From the NCBI GenBank assembly GCA_902806575.1, contig CADCXD010000005.1:186001-250000 (forward strand): DNA of 64,000 nt, written 5' to 3'. The notes under the pieces are model-generated. The model searched no databases. It had not been told where the DNA came from and was given only the letters and a program-made list of their open reading frames with translations. Origin of the DNA: Jackrogersella multiformis. Its lineage: Eukaryota > Ascomycota > Sordariomycetes > Xylariales > Hypoxylaceae. Each line of letters opens with the position of its first letter. Within the stretch, counting starts at the first letter, position 1. Of this stretch, positions 34,601 through 44,872 are shown piece after piece. Both the position numbers and the translations under genes were made by a program.

Positions 34601-36259
34601 TCACATGTCCATCTCCATCTGCGATCGCTGCCGCACCGGCGTCGTTCCTAGACTCTCTAGCCCCCTCTGCCCTGGGCTGGAGATCCCGGCCCTGGCCTGG
34701 TCGAGAAGCGAACTCGCTGCCGCGACGCTGTCTTGTGCGTTTGCGCCGGCCTCTCCATCGCCATTGCTATTGCCATTGCCATTACCACCACCACTGTCAT
34801 TGCCATTCGTAGTCCCTGCGGCGGCAGCTCCAGTACCGCCAGCCATCAAAGCGCGGTACCGCTCGCCGGCCTCGTTAAGCAGCCTCTGGACCTCGGGCTC
34901 CCGCTGGGCTATGCCCTCCTTCTCGATCCGAATCTCTTCGATGCGAGCCCGGAGCCGGGCCATGTCCTCTTCCTTCTTCCGCATCTTGGCCTTGAACTCG
35001 CCGACCAGCTCGCTCAAGTCCGGCAGCGGCGTGATCTTGGGTATGGCCATGTTCTGGTTGTACGCGGCGGCGCCCAAGCGTCGGCGCTGCTGCTCTCGTT
35101 CCTCGGCTAGCCCGTCCATGCCCGCGCGCGTCTGCGCCGCCTCGTACGCGGCACGTCGCTCTGCGTCGGAGTCGTCGGATTCTTCGTCAGACCCGCCGCC
35201 CTCCGCCGCCGTGATTAGAGATGCCATCTCGGCGCGGCGCTTTTTCCGCGCCTCGCGCTCGGCCTTCTTGCCCAGAGACAGCCCGCCGTCCTCGACGAAC
35301 TCGTCAAAGCCCTCGCCTAGATCCTCGTCTTCGGCGATTAGCCGCGTACTTTCTTTGGTGGACTTGCGGTCCTGCCGTTGTGAAAGCACGGATAGGTACG
35401 AGTCGCCGTGCCCGCGTCGGTCGGCGTTGTCGTCGTCGTCGGAGAGGGATATGAAGTCATCGGTGTCATGTTGGCTTCCTTCCTTAGCTAGGCGAGCGCG
35501 TCGGGATTTCTTCTCTTGGATCTCGGCTTCGGTCAGGATGGAGGTAGTTTTTGGCGGGGTGGACGGGGCTGCTGTAGTAGATTCGACGATTAGAGCGCCT
35601 TCCAGCTCGGATGGATCGAGGCTCATCTCGTCGTCAGATGTTGGACGTAGCTTGGAGAGGTTCTGGGGTGTGTTCGGAGTTGATTGTTGCAACTCGGATA
35701 GGTATTCCTTGCTGTAGCGTGGACGGTCCTCGTCGACATCGGCGGAGCGCAGGGGTAGTCGGTCGAGAGGTATGTTTTTGGCGATGCGCTTCTTGTAGGC
35801 GCTGTTCTCGGCTGCAGCATGGGCAAGTGTTGTAGGTCGTTTAGGTGTAGAAATTTCTTCCCCTAGGATCATAGAGTCCTCGTCTGCAGAGATCTCTTCG
35901 CCAGGTCCACCACCAAACGATAGTCGCGAGCTAGATGCGCGTTTCTTAATCTTTGTAGACGTTGACCTTCCCAGTAGTGGGCGGACCCGTAGAGGTGCAC
36001 CGCCATCCTCGTTGTCTTCCGCTTCGTCTTTGTCTTTAGTATTTATAGACGTGGGCGTATCATCTTCGACCTTATCGATGTTGATACTCTTTCGTAGGGA
36101 AGATTGCTTGAATGACTTGCGGTTTGTCTTAAAGGATGGTTGTAATGCTGGTCCCTGGGATTCTTCTGGTGGATTCAAGGAGTCAGTCGGGATTGCGACG
36201 CCATCGTCATCTTGGACGATAATCTTTCGTGCTTTTCGTTTTGCTCCGAATGCGCTCAT
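34601..36259 (-). CDS. NTR2: NTR2-domain protein (spliceosome disassembly)
   Basis: In yeast Ntr1-Ntr2 recruit Prp43 to take apart spent spliceosomes. This single-exon gene of 552 aa begins MSAFGAKRKARKIIVQDDD, the characteristic start of fungal NTR2 proteins. An acidic/Ser-rich middle contains PRYSKEYLSELQQSTPNTP, a hallmark of the family, then EDEDLGEGFDEFVEDGGLSLGKK, a coiled-coil rich in Glu/Arg (residues about 420-475) and a Gly/Asn-rich tail (GNDSGGGNGNGNSNGDG). No signal peptide or membrane helix: nuclear, by inference. Its start lies 369 bp from that of the SmG gene on the other strand, so the two splicing genes share an upstream region. Confidence 0.88.
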   Translation of the reverse strand: MSAFGAKRKARKIIVQDDDGVAIPTDSLNPPEESQGPALQPSFKTNRKSFKQSSLRKSINIDKVEDDTPTSINTKDKDEAEDNEDGGAPLRVRPLLGRSTSTKIKKRASSSRLSFGGGPGEEISADEDSMILGEEISTPKRPTTLAHAAAENSAYKKRIAKNIPLDRLPLRSADVDEDRPRYSKEYLSELQQSTPNTPQNLSKLRPTSDDEMSLDPSELEGALIVESTTAAPSTPPKTTSILTEAEIQEKKSRRARLAKEGSQHDTDDFISLSDDDDNADRRGHGDSYLSVLSQRQDRKSTKESTRLIAEDEDLGEGFDEFVEDGGLSLGKKAEREARKKRRAEMASLITAAEGGGSDEESDDSDAERRAAYEAAQTRAGMDGLAEEREQQRRRLGAAAYNQNMAIPKITPLPDLSELVGEFKAKMRKKEEDMARLRARIEEIRIEKEGIAQREPEVQRLLNEAGERYRALMAGGTGAAAAGTTNGNDSGGGNGNGNSNGDGEAGANAQDSVAAASSLLDQARAGISSPGQRGLESLGTTPVRQRSQMEMDM

Positions 36260-36628
36260 CTTGGATATCTCCCGGATCTAATCACCGGTCGGAACGAAAG
36301 TAGTTATCGTTGAATGGCAAGTCGCAGGTCGCAAGACTCACATATCCAAAAAGTTGAAGTTTACAAGAAAGGAATCCACTATTCTAGATCTTTGTACGAA
36401 CTGTAAGGTAAGTAGGTGGTAGTACCTTTGTATCTTGGGACCATAAATTATTTATCGATAAGAGCTATCTCGCGCTATCATATCTTATCGTGGGTATCTT
36501 CTCTTATCAGGCTAGGTACCGCGAGCTTGGGACTTCTTTTTGAACTTGTCAACATTCTTCTTTCATTCAATACCTTCCACTTACAACTTTCAGCTCCCCC
36601 ACCACAAATCAAGAACAATCTCGTCAAG
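36260..36628. promoter_or_regulatory. Divergent promoter of NTR2 and SmG
   Basis: 369 bp separate the two start codons. The SmG side is pyrimidine-rich (CTTCTTTCATTCAATACCTTCC, approximately 36551-36572) with no clear TATA. I infer a shared promoter from spacing only. Confidence 0.55.
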
Positions 36629-37085
36629 ATGGCACCCGCACAGCCAGAGCTCAAGAAGGTGTGTTTTCTAGTATATTCTAGTTTGCGATGAGACATTATA
36701 CTAACGGGTTTTATATAGTACCTCGACAAGAGATTATTCGTCCAGCTGAACGGGAGCCGCAAGGTCCTAGGCATTCTCCGCGGTTACGATGTGAGCATTC
36801 CAACAATTTACTCTCGTCTCGCTTTCTGTCTATACTTCGGGCATGTATATTCTTCCGAGCGCATGAGCTAACTGTTATTATAGGTCTTCCTGAACATTGT
36901 TCTGGACGATGCCGTGGAGGAGAAAGACGGAGGTGAGAAGGTCAGACTTGGAATGGTCGTATGTGCTTGTCAACACCCACGCTACAAATATCATCATGGG
37001 CTAATAAGTTCTCCAGGTCATCCGAGGCAACTCCGTGGTCATGCTAGAAGCACTAGAGAGAATTGGTGGAGATCGCGACAAATGA
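36629..37085 (+). CDS. SMX2: Small nuclear ribonucleoprotein G (SmG)
   Basis: Core Sm-ring subunit of U1, U2, U4 and U5 snRNPs, in the nucleus. Exons: 36629-36658, 36719-36790, 36884-36958, 37017-37085, 81 aa, the usual size. Sm1 motif: YLDKRLFVQLNGSRKVLGILRGYDVFLNIVLDD; Sm2 motif: VIRGNSVVMLEALERI. All joins are phase 0, and the introns have good branch sites (ACTAACGG, GCTAACTG, GCTAATAA). It is split into four tiny exons, so no long ORF reveals it. It lies divergent from NTR2. Confidence 0.96.
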
Positions 37086-37623
37086 GGCCAACCCCACATG
37101 AAAGAAGCAAACGTCCGACAAGGTTCTAGGTGATACCCACATGAGCATGAAAGCAAGGAAGAAAAGGCATTTGGCTGGTCTCTTGGACCCAAAACTTACG
37201 AATGGCGTTCTTATGGATGGAAAACTTCTGTAGGGAGACGACCGCCTTTGGACAATTCCGCAGCTGTATCTGCCAAAGGAATCAACCACTCTAATCCTCT
37301 AACTACCTCGGTACTCTTAGAGAAGTCCAGGTCTATAGCTTATGTGATATTAGGTAGGCTCAGCCTGCCTTGAATACTATTATGCTGAATTGAACACTAT
37401 TGAGAAGTCGATTTTTATCTTCGACCCAAACAATTAATGATGGCCTAGGTTATCTGTGCTAGGCAACACATCGTGAATAAGTATGAATAGACAGTAATTA
37501 GAGTCCAATAAATGTCATTAAAATAACACCAGTAATCAGACAATAAACCCCCCACCAAAGCGGTCCCGAAACCACAAAATAGGAAATAGAAACCAAAAAA
37601 AAGAAATTTCAAGGAATTATCCA
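37086..37623. other. 3' flank of SmG and trailer of tRNA-Met
   Basis: No gene seen. A T-run for the tRNA on the minus strand lies around 37592-37603. Confidence 0.45.
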
Positions 37624-37728
37624 TGTCCTCGGTGAGGCTCGAACTCACGACCTTTGGATATCCCAATCATGGATGATTGAGTCATATTTCTATGAGACCA
37701 ACGCTCTAGCCAACTGAGCCACGAAGAC
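37624..37728 (-). tRNA. tRNA-Met (CAT), elongator type, 31-nt intron
   Basis: Acceptor GTCTTCG/CGAGGAC, D stem GCTC/GAGC, T arm GTGAG-TTCGAGC-CTCAC. The loop reads CT-CAT-A, followed by a 31-nt intron, then A and the TCCAA stem. The T31/T39 mismatch matches yeast elongator tRNA-Met as I remember it. The intron contains its own ATCAT...ATGAT inverted repeat. Mature length 74, discriminator A. Confidence 0.92.
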
Positions 37729-38986
37729 AGCCACTAAGACCCATATGGTCGACCTTCTTAGCGAGACCTATAGGCTGTTGCTATTAGCCAAGGGTGGGAT
37801 CCAGATCAAATGCAGTGAACTACCCACTCTGACTACTGGGAAGTTATTAGCACTGTCGGTGATTAAAGACTGGAACTAAAAACGAGACAAGCTATGAAAC
37901 AGGATAGAGGGCAGAAGCTGAGGAAATAACGCTCAAGTCGTAGAAAATTAGTTGATGATTAAGGCGAAGTGAGTCTTGAGGGATGTCTGCGCATACTCAG
38001 TAGCTCAGAGGAAACTCATTTCCCTCCCTACCTACCTAGATAGTACGGGTTTAAAAATCCAGAGAAGAACATTTTCCTGGTAGGTTATTTAAGTATTGTT
38101 TCAAACTCAGCATGTGGATGATGCTAAATAGCTATCTCATAATGTTGGTTTTAAGATATTGAGTCGATTCGGCTCATAAAATCGAGTCAATATCTGATGT
38201 CAAATCACCTGCATTACAGGCTTTGAGCGAGGTAATACTGCAGTAAGAAGTTCAAAATATTACCCCTTTTCTTGCTCGGTAGGGTCGGAAGAATTTATAA
38301 AGAATTTTCACTAAAATGTATGCTTAGATTGTGACACTGGATTTAGTAACAACTTCCTAAATCTCGGCTTTAAGAAGCAGTCTACGCCAATGTAATTTTC
38401 GGGTTTTTTTTTAAATATCATCTCTGGTTTGGATTTCGATGATTAAGATACGATAAGAATATTAGTGACGTTATGACTGGATAGCTTTGACGATGATGAG
38501 ATGGACTCGAGGGTTTCGTTAGCCGTGGGGTATTGAAGTCATGTTTTTGAAGATCCCTCTACATAACATGGTTAATACGAGTATCATATCAACAGTATCT
38601 ACCTGGTAGGAAGGTTGGCATCATATAGGATTAGTGTTTTCAAGTTCGCGAATCAAAAGCCATTAGACCACACCACGTATTCTCGATCGTGCTTCAACTC
38701 CCTAAGACATCCCCCTATCAGCCTCTGCTCACATTCAGGACTTCCATATGTAGGTAGATAATTATAAAAAAACTAAAGCCACGACAACATTGCCTAAGCG
38801 ACTAACCTGGCAATCACATCAGATAGTAAACCACCGAGAAAACGGAGGAGGAAGACGCCATCAAGGTTCGACTTCATAGTAGTTGTCTATCTCTGAATGA
38901 GGGCCAGCCTTCATTCCACCAGACTAGGTTAAATTCTTACATCAACACATTAACCGACATAAACTCGTAGCCTCAAAATCGCATCA
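37729..38986. other. Intergenic, no gene seen
   Basis: 1.26 kb with no ORF above 60 codons. An imperfect inverted repeat (ATTGAGTCGATT ... AAATCGAGTCAAT) lies at about 38158-38192. Confidence 0.5.
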
Positions 38987-39784
38987 TCAGATGGTAGTTT
39001 CACGACGCTCCGGCGGCACCGTCCCCACGAGGGCCGGCTTCGCCCCGTCCATCTTCTTAGACACGGCACCCAAGACCGCCTTGACCATGTCGTCCGAGCC
39101 GAAGCTGGCGGGCCAGCCGCGCCACGTTACCGTGTCGACGATATCCCGCGTTCCTGCCGTCCTCCATAGCTCGTCGTCCGCGTGCTCGAACTTCTTCCGC
39201 GCCTCCTCGTCGTCGCCCAGCTGGAACAGCATCACGCCCAGCTGGTGCAGCGGCGCCTTCATGTTGTCCAGCTCCCTCGCCGCGTCGGTCAAGGGGCCCG
39301 CGAAGTCGTCGTCTGATATGCCGGCGGTGATGACGATGATGTTGAGAGGGGGCCGTTGCGGGTCCAGCTTCAGCTGCTCGATGTACCAGGTCATGATCTT
39401 CTTCAGCCGGGCACCAAGCTTGCATTTGCCGCCGGGCTTGACGTCTCGGAATATAGCCTGCGCGCTGTCCCGCTTCCCGCTGTCACTGTGGACCTGGCCG
39501 ATGTGGTTGTAGCCCGACTTGCGAACGGACATGCCAGGGAAATAAAGCATGGGTCGGTGGTTGATGAAGTAGATGTCGATGCCGTTCTCGTCGTATTTGA
39601 GACAGATGGGGGCCACGGCCTGGATCAGAGCCGATACGTCGCTCCATTGGCGCTTCATATGTGAAGAATCATCGACGATAAACAGGGTTTCAAAATATTG
39701 CAGAAAAGAGAGCAGCTCGGTATGTTCCAGACCGGGGGCTTGGGGAACACCCGCGGTGTCGTCGTCGTTGTTATATGCAGACAT
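38987..39784 (-). CDS. von Willebrand factor A domain protein
   Basis: A single-exon, 265-aa protein of the fungal vWA type, probably intracellular since there is no signal peptide. The strand before the metal site reads ETLFIVDDSSHMKRQW; the MIDAS-like motif is DDSSH, a variant of DxSxS with the last Ser replaced. Further vWA features are IDIYFINHRP, TWYIEQLK with PPLNIIVITAGISDD (the strand carrying the second metal loop), and QLGVMLFQLGDDEEARKKF. The N-terminal 20 residues are polar. Its role is unknown; fungal relatives are often annotated only as vWA proteins. The GC-rich coding sequence contrasts with the AT-rich flanks. Confidence 0.9.
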   Translation of the reverse strand: MSAYNNDDDTAGVPQAPGLEHTELLSFLQYFETLFIVDDSSHMKRQWSDVSALIQAVAPICLKYDENGIDIYFINHRPMLYFPGMSVRKSGYNHIGQVHSDSGKRDSAQAIFRDVKPGGKCKLGARLKKIMTWYIEQLKLDPQRPPLNIIVITAGISDDDFAGPLTDAARELDNMKAPLHQLGVMLFQLGDDEEARKKFEHADDELWRTAGTRDIVDTVTWRGWPASFGSDDMVKAVLGAVSKKMDGAKPALVGTVPPERRETTI

Positions 39785-40379
39785 ATTTTGCAGCTTGGCC
39801 GAATCGTAGTCGGGTTAATGCTAAAAACCGGAGAAGCCGTTGGTGATCGTGGGTTGGTAGAAGAAGATCTAGCTTAGATTTTGTAGAAAATCTTTTTGTT
39901 TTATGAACGAACTTGCGATGGGCACGATTTGACAGCTCACCAGATTGGAGCTTGGAAGCCTGAAAGCAGAACGAGGTGGTGATAGGGTGGTGACAAGGTG
40001 GTAACAGGGTGGTAACAGGGAGATGATCTTGCTGCTAATCTGGCAATCCCCCGCATGACTGGGGACTTTTCATGGATCTATCGATAGTTATTGTGGAGAA
40101 TGAGTTTGGTGTTGACCGACATTTTGTCTTTTACAGGACAGGATGTGAGTAGGATAATTATAAGTAATAAGTAATTAAATTAGTACGTCTGCCGCCATGA
40201 AACCATCTCTCGCTCCCCTCATCATCATTCTACTCCACCCATAGTGAGTAGTGGAAATTATTATTGACATAATATTACTTAATCTTTTTCTTAAATTTCG
40301 GTTTCATATAGATGAATATAGTTTCATCCCTTCTTATTAAATATTCATCCATGGGAGAAATAGCTACACACTTAAGAGA
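39785..40379. other. Upstream region of the vWA gene
   Basis: Includes a small GGTGGTGACAAGGTGGTAACAGGGTGGTAACAGGG repeat (39977-40020 region; unit GGTGGTAACAG). No gene. Confidence 0.45.
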
Positions 40380-40740
40380 TCAGGGTCAACTGCTGACCTT
40401 TCTGCGAGTTCCCTGTTGGCGAACGTCTTCTGGGGTCAGTTGTTAGGGCGGCAAAGACTCCAGTCTCGATACCGACACGGGCTAGGGCAATTTGAAGGCG
40501 CTGGAGGACGATGATATTACTAATGTGCAAGAAACTCTTAATTGGGTGAGAGGGAGGCCGTTACCACGTAACTATTCCTGCGTAAAGTGGCTCCGAGGTC
40601 TTCCAGAGTAATACTCAACTTGCGTGCACCCTCAGCTAATAAGCGACGGCGAGTCCCTTCATTCTCAACTTCAATCGCGACCTCTCAATTTTCGAGGATG
40701 GTTTCTAGCTGTTCAGATAGTGCTTCATATTGCAACGGTG
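40380..40740 (-). pseudogene. O-methyltransferase N-terminal relic
   Basis: Reading the minus strand in changing frames gives recognisable pieces of a fungal SAM-dependent O-methyltransferase N-terminus: QYEALSEQLETILEN, then a stop, EVAIEVENEGTRRRLLAEGARKLS, LEDLGATLRRNSY, then IALARVGIETGVFAAL and RELAERSAVDPDLLS. Stops and at least two frame changes interrupt it and the catalytic C-terminal domain is missing. The match to the family is from memory of the pattern (helix, D-T-x-x-R, VGIxxGVF, ELAERxGVDPDLL). Confidence 0.55.
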
Positions 40741-40832
40741 CTTACTGCTTACTCAGTTGGCCCGAGTGAGGTGTAGACCTTGAATGCGAAAATATACAAA
40801 CTGGTACTCGCCAGACACCTGTACCAACAACC

Positions 40833-41708
40833 ATGGCAACAGACAAGTCCGTTATTCTCTTAGCTTACGGAGCTTGTTACTCACCTTTTCTATGCGACTC
40901 TCTCAAAGCTAGGTACGCTCGAAACTGGTGGGTACGAACTACTCGTCCCTGAACTCGTCACCATAGGGCAGGAAAGACAGGTGTGAGCTGGGATGCCGAC
41001 GTCGCCATGTTACTCGAGACCGTCACGCTGCTCTTCGATGACGGTTGAAGCGTCGTTCTCGTAGACAATTCATATGGAGACATTCCCGCGTGCATCGCAA
41101 CCCGTGATGACGGCGTAGATGATCGACGTGCTGTTGGGAAAAGGGGCAGCTCTAGCCAAGTTGTCTTCATCTTGCGTTTGCCATGCCTGCCAGGGGCATA
41201 AGCGTCCTCTCTGTTTCTGGGGGTAGCTGGTTGCCGTGGCATCAGGTCATCGAGCTCGAGGTCGGCTGTGCAAGTAAAGCCGTCGCTCCCAGACAAGTCC
41301 TAGCCCCCATTGTAGGATCACACAATGTAAATGTTGCCTAGTTTGATTGATCTGACTCGTATTGGGGATAACAGAAACAGGTTTTCGTCAACGAGAAGTC
41401 CAAGGATCTTATGTACAATGACTTCTCCGAACAGGGCCAGACCACGCCTGACAGCCTCGTGCCCTGCTCTTATGAGACATTCAATACCGGCGTCGACTTT
41501 GCCGTGCTGTATATTACCATCCCTAAGACCTTCCTCGTCTGCAAGAATGACGCCCTATTTCCACCTGGGTATTAGAGAGGACTTGTAGCTACTTGTGGCC
41601 AGGACCTTAAGCAGATCAGCGTCGGTGGCGGGCACAGTGCATTTGCCAGTGTCCCCGAGGAGGTCGCAGATATTCTAGGGCACCTTGTCAGGAGGGAATG
41701 CCGTTAAG
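40833..41708 (+). pseudogene. Alpha/beta-hydrolase pseudogene
   Basis: Successive frames give a full alpha/beta-hydrolase outline: MATDKSVILLAYGACYSPF (40833 on), LETGGYELLVPEL, SWDADVAMLLETVTLLFDDG, then a TGA, SVVLVDNSYGDIPACIATRDDG (nucleophile elbow N-S-Y-G-D near 41067-41081, normally HSYGG), SVLSVSGGSWLPWHQVIELE, VFVNEKSKDLMYNDFSEQGQ, TIPKTFLVCKNDALFPPGY, a TAG (41573-41575), and ISVGGGHSAFASVPEEVADILGHL with the catalytic-His region. At least three frame changes and two stops rule out function. The catalytic Ser, Asp (KND) and His (GGH) are still readable. It ends at TAA 41706-41708. Confidence 0.8.
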
Positions 41709-42255
41709 GTTATGCAACCACTCGATGCCTCTCTATTTTCTAAGACTTAATAGGGTCATTCCTATGCCAAATAGATTTTGAGGGTACCATTCTGGAAGCA
41801 GAAGAATTCGCGAGTAGCTTAAAGAAATTGCTCCAGGCCAAGAAGTAATCCAATTCAGAGGTTCTAGTCGTGTCTACAACTGAACTAAAATCCCTAAAAT
41901 CTTAGTGGGAGCCAAACATTAACTGTCTTCTAAGTGTATGTAGTTGTCGTTCTGTGATACCTGATCGACAAGATCCTGCAACTAACTAGTAGCCTCCACG
42001 GCTTGAATACCGCCCTTCTTTACAGAAGACAGAGCCGTCTACTTACTAGCCAGCTATAGTCAAGCCTCCACGCCAGTAAAGCTCTATGTCTCAACTTCAT
42101 TAAAGAGCCCGGTCCGTAAGAGATCTAGTCGATGTTGTACAATTAATTTTTATTAGTGTTGTTGTTGGTATCGCCGATAACGACTAAGCCGTAGAACGTC
42201 GGAAGCATTCCTATTCACCCCTTATTGAGGTGGCGCCGGCGCAGGCTTACAGCTA
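41709..42255. other. Eroded accessory DNA
   Basis: No intact ORF. Short coding-like scraps appear in several frames but none identifies a family. Confidence 0.35.
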
Positions 42256-42390
42256 GTAAAAGGGGCGCTTAAAGATGCCGATAGAACCGTGCAGTCTGTG
42301 CCGCATGTTTTCTATATAGGATATAGTGATCATCGGGACGGCGACCTCATTTCAACCAGCTGGACAAGCGGCAAGGCGCACTATCTATAA
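42256..42390 (+). pseudogene. Possible NAD-epimerase-like relic
   Basis: The frame reads GALKDADRTVQSVPHVFYIGYSDHRDGDLISTSW before a stop. The VxHVFYxxYSxxxDxD pattern recalls an NAD-dependent epimerase / PRISE-like reductase, but there is no neighbouring Rossmann motif that I can identify. Weak evidence. Confidence 0.25.
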
Positions 42391-43110
42391 GCTAGGATAT
42401 AGCTGAAGTATTTTGGAGATAGAGATGAGCAGTCAGATCTGGTGTTGTACCTACTGAGTATCTACCTTTAAACCTTTCAGCCTTTCTAGTCTGCTGGTAA
42501 CGGCATCGATGACCTATGACTGAGCCTCATTCTCTTGGCTGATCTGGTGCGTGTGCTTGGCCGTGTCAGCAAATTTAACTGATTCGTCGATCGTCTTCTT
42601 ACCCGCAGCATTGATGGGCACGTGGATAGAATAACTGGTATGAGAGTAGTCCAACGCCGCTGCTATGCGCAAAGCTGACTTATCACAGCCTTATCCAGCC
42701 TAATAGCTCCCCTGCCTGCTTCATCTAGTATACCTCATTCGGATATATTCGTCGAGTGTTGCTGACAGTAGATCGCGAGTACGGAATGCAATAGCCAATG
42801 ACGGTGGAGATGTAGCTCGGAGGTAAGTTCCCCTGGCCCCCAATCTCACCGCATGCCAAATGCCGTTGGTCATCATGACATGCCTGGCGCATCGGAGTCT
42901 GGCGTTGTTGGGTAATGATCGTCTAAATCGTATATAGTAAGTATCGGCATGGTAGTCACATAGAGCTTTTTGGCTTGTTGTTGGAATCATAGCTAACAGG
43001 AAGAACATAGGTTGGGTGTCTTTCAGCTTCTGAAATCTGCGACTCTATGTTGTCAACTCTGATCTGAATGGCTTAGATAATTATGGCGATGATGTGAGAG
43101 TGCCCGAGTG
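42391..43110. other. Eroded spacer
   Basis: A 95-codon minus ORF (42721-43008) has no recognisable motif; I see no gene here. Confidence 0.35.
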
Positions 43111-44313
43111 CTAAGGCAGATCCAACAAGGCCAGCTCAGGCCGGTGCTCTCTCAAGTCCATAAAGCACGGCCCCCTATCCATTAACACATGCTTATGGTC
43201 GTACAGCTCTGGTACGGCACCGAAGGCGTGCATAGGAAAAAGCCAGAATCCAAAGGCTGTTCCCACTGTCGCTTTTGGGATATTATTCGAAAACTGTCCA
43301 GGTACGCCGCCCCTAGAAGTTTCCTTCGCCCAGATATTTTCTTCTTCCTGCAACCAACATACCGCATCCTGGTGGTCATATATGGCGTAGCTACGGCAGG
43401 GAGCGAAGGCCAGAAGCAACCGATGCTCAATTTGTGACGGCACGGGACAACGCAAGAAATTATAGTAAAGCTTTTTCCACTCCCAGAGCATATTGCGGGG
43501 GTCGAAATACAGAAATACCTTGCCCAGATCCTCATTAATGGGCCGAGGGTCGGGACGCAGGCGGTCGAAGGTGAGTTTCTCAGTTAAGATAGGAAACGAA
43601 AGGTTCTGCACATTTTCATGAGTCGGCGCACCGCTTCCATAACCAAACACGTGACGACCAGTCCACAGAATCTAGACGAAGAAGACTTCGCGGATTTGAT
43701 TGAGCGTCTCGGTGAAAGTGGACAAGATGTGGGGATCGAGGTCCAAGTGTTTGGTTGTACATATACCGCCCGCACAACTCAGGCCATTGTTATCAAGAGC
43801 AATATTCAGGAGGCCTACATTGCGGGGGTCATGGGTGGTCTTCAAATCGTGAAGAAAATCGGCGACTTGGCCGTTATCATTGTTAAGCCAGAGAAAGTCA
43901 TTTTCGGGATTGAAGTAAAGCATGCCGGGCTTCATCGCCCCATCCCTCGTCGTGCCGTCGATCAGCCAACAGGGGAGGTGAACTCGGTAGAATGTCAAGG
44001 CTGCATCTCGGGACTCTCGGCTCACACGAAACAGCTTGCTAAGAGTCTGGTAGCCGTTGACGACTACGCCGTAACGTTCGTCCTCGCGTGTCTCCGGTCT
44101 GGTGGTACCTTGCTGGGCGAGGAGGTCGTCCATCAGCATCCGGTTTCGCAAACGCAAAGAGACGATGCGCTGCCGTTCCAACGAAAAACACCATATATTT
44201 ATACGCAGCTCAGGGGGTAGGGCAGGAAAACGATTAAACGTGCGAAAGGGTGCCGTCGGTGTCGAATCCACGGGTGTGAATACTTGGAGATGGGGTGGAA
44301 ATATCGATGCCAT
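43111..44313 (-). pseudogene. 2EXR-domain protein interrupted by TAG
   Basis: The ATG at 44313 opens a 213-codon ORF with the 2EXR signature near the N-terminus (FNRFPALPPELRINIWCFSL) followed by LFRVSRESRDAALTFYRVHLPC and LYFNPENDFLWL. It ends at TAG 43674-43672, yet the frame continues uninterrupted to TAG 43113-43111 with FDRLRPDPRPINEDLGKVFLYFDPRNML and other sequence expected in full-length fungal 2EXR proteins (about 400 aa). The stop sits in IREVFFV-x-ILWTGRHVFG; a CAG-to-TAG change would explain it. A weak alternative is an 81-nt phase-0 intron from GTCTTC to GTGCAG around the stop, which would also remove conserved-looking sequence. Function of the 2EXR family is unknown. Confidence 0.6.
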
Positions 44314-44872
44314 ATTTCGAATATGAAGGAGGTAAGATGTTATGGGTCGAATACCTAGGTACCTAGTATGTTGAGTTCCAAGGTAAAAAAAAAGTTGTAG
44401 AAAGTGTCTTGTTTGTATTACCTCTAGGCTACCTAAGTTTGTATTACATCCTAAGTACCTGGTATCTAAGGTACCGCAATGCCGGAATGGATCTAAGGTT
44501 AAAAGAAGAGTTCTAAAAGAATGGGACTGTAAGGCTGCAAGGATAAGCGTGATATGTGTGGGGAGATCTAGGTATTCTGAAATCGGGATCACTGGATTTA
44601 AGCTTTATGTATCGAAGTACCTACATTAAACTGTAGCCTAATCTGTAGAAGTGGGTCAAAAGAGTGTCCTACCTCCTATTAGTGTGTACCTAGGTATGAT
44701 TAATTCACTAAATACATAGGTAGGTACTATGTATGTAAGTATTCCGTACTGTGCCCCCTGTTTGCTAGGTAGCGTTAGGCATCTACATTAGAGGTTGGTA
44801 TATAAATAGCCTCATGATTATTAACGATATGTAATATTCGTAATTTTCCTTCTTGAACTTAGACTGACTGGG
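44314..44872. other. Spacer with TACCTAGG repeats
   Basis: Self-complementary motifs at 44351-44366 and about 44688-44697 (ACCTAGGT); no gene. Confidence 0.5.

Noticed and set aside
152..44313. Reassignment of TAG to a sense codon
   Set aside because: Several intact genes end at TAG with family-typical C-termini, so TAG terminates translation here.
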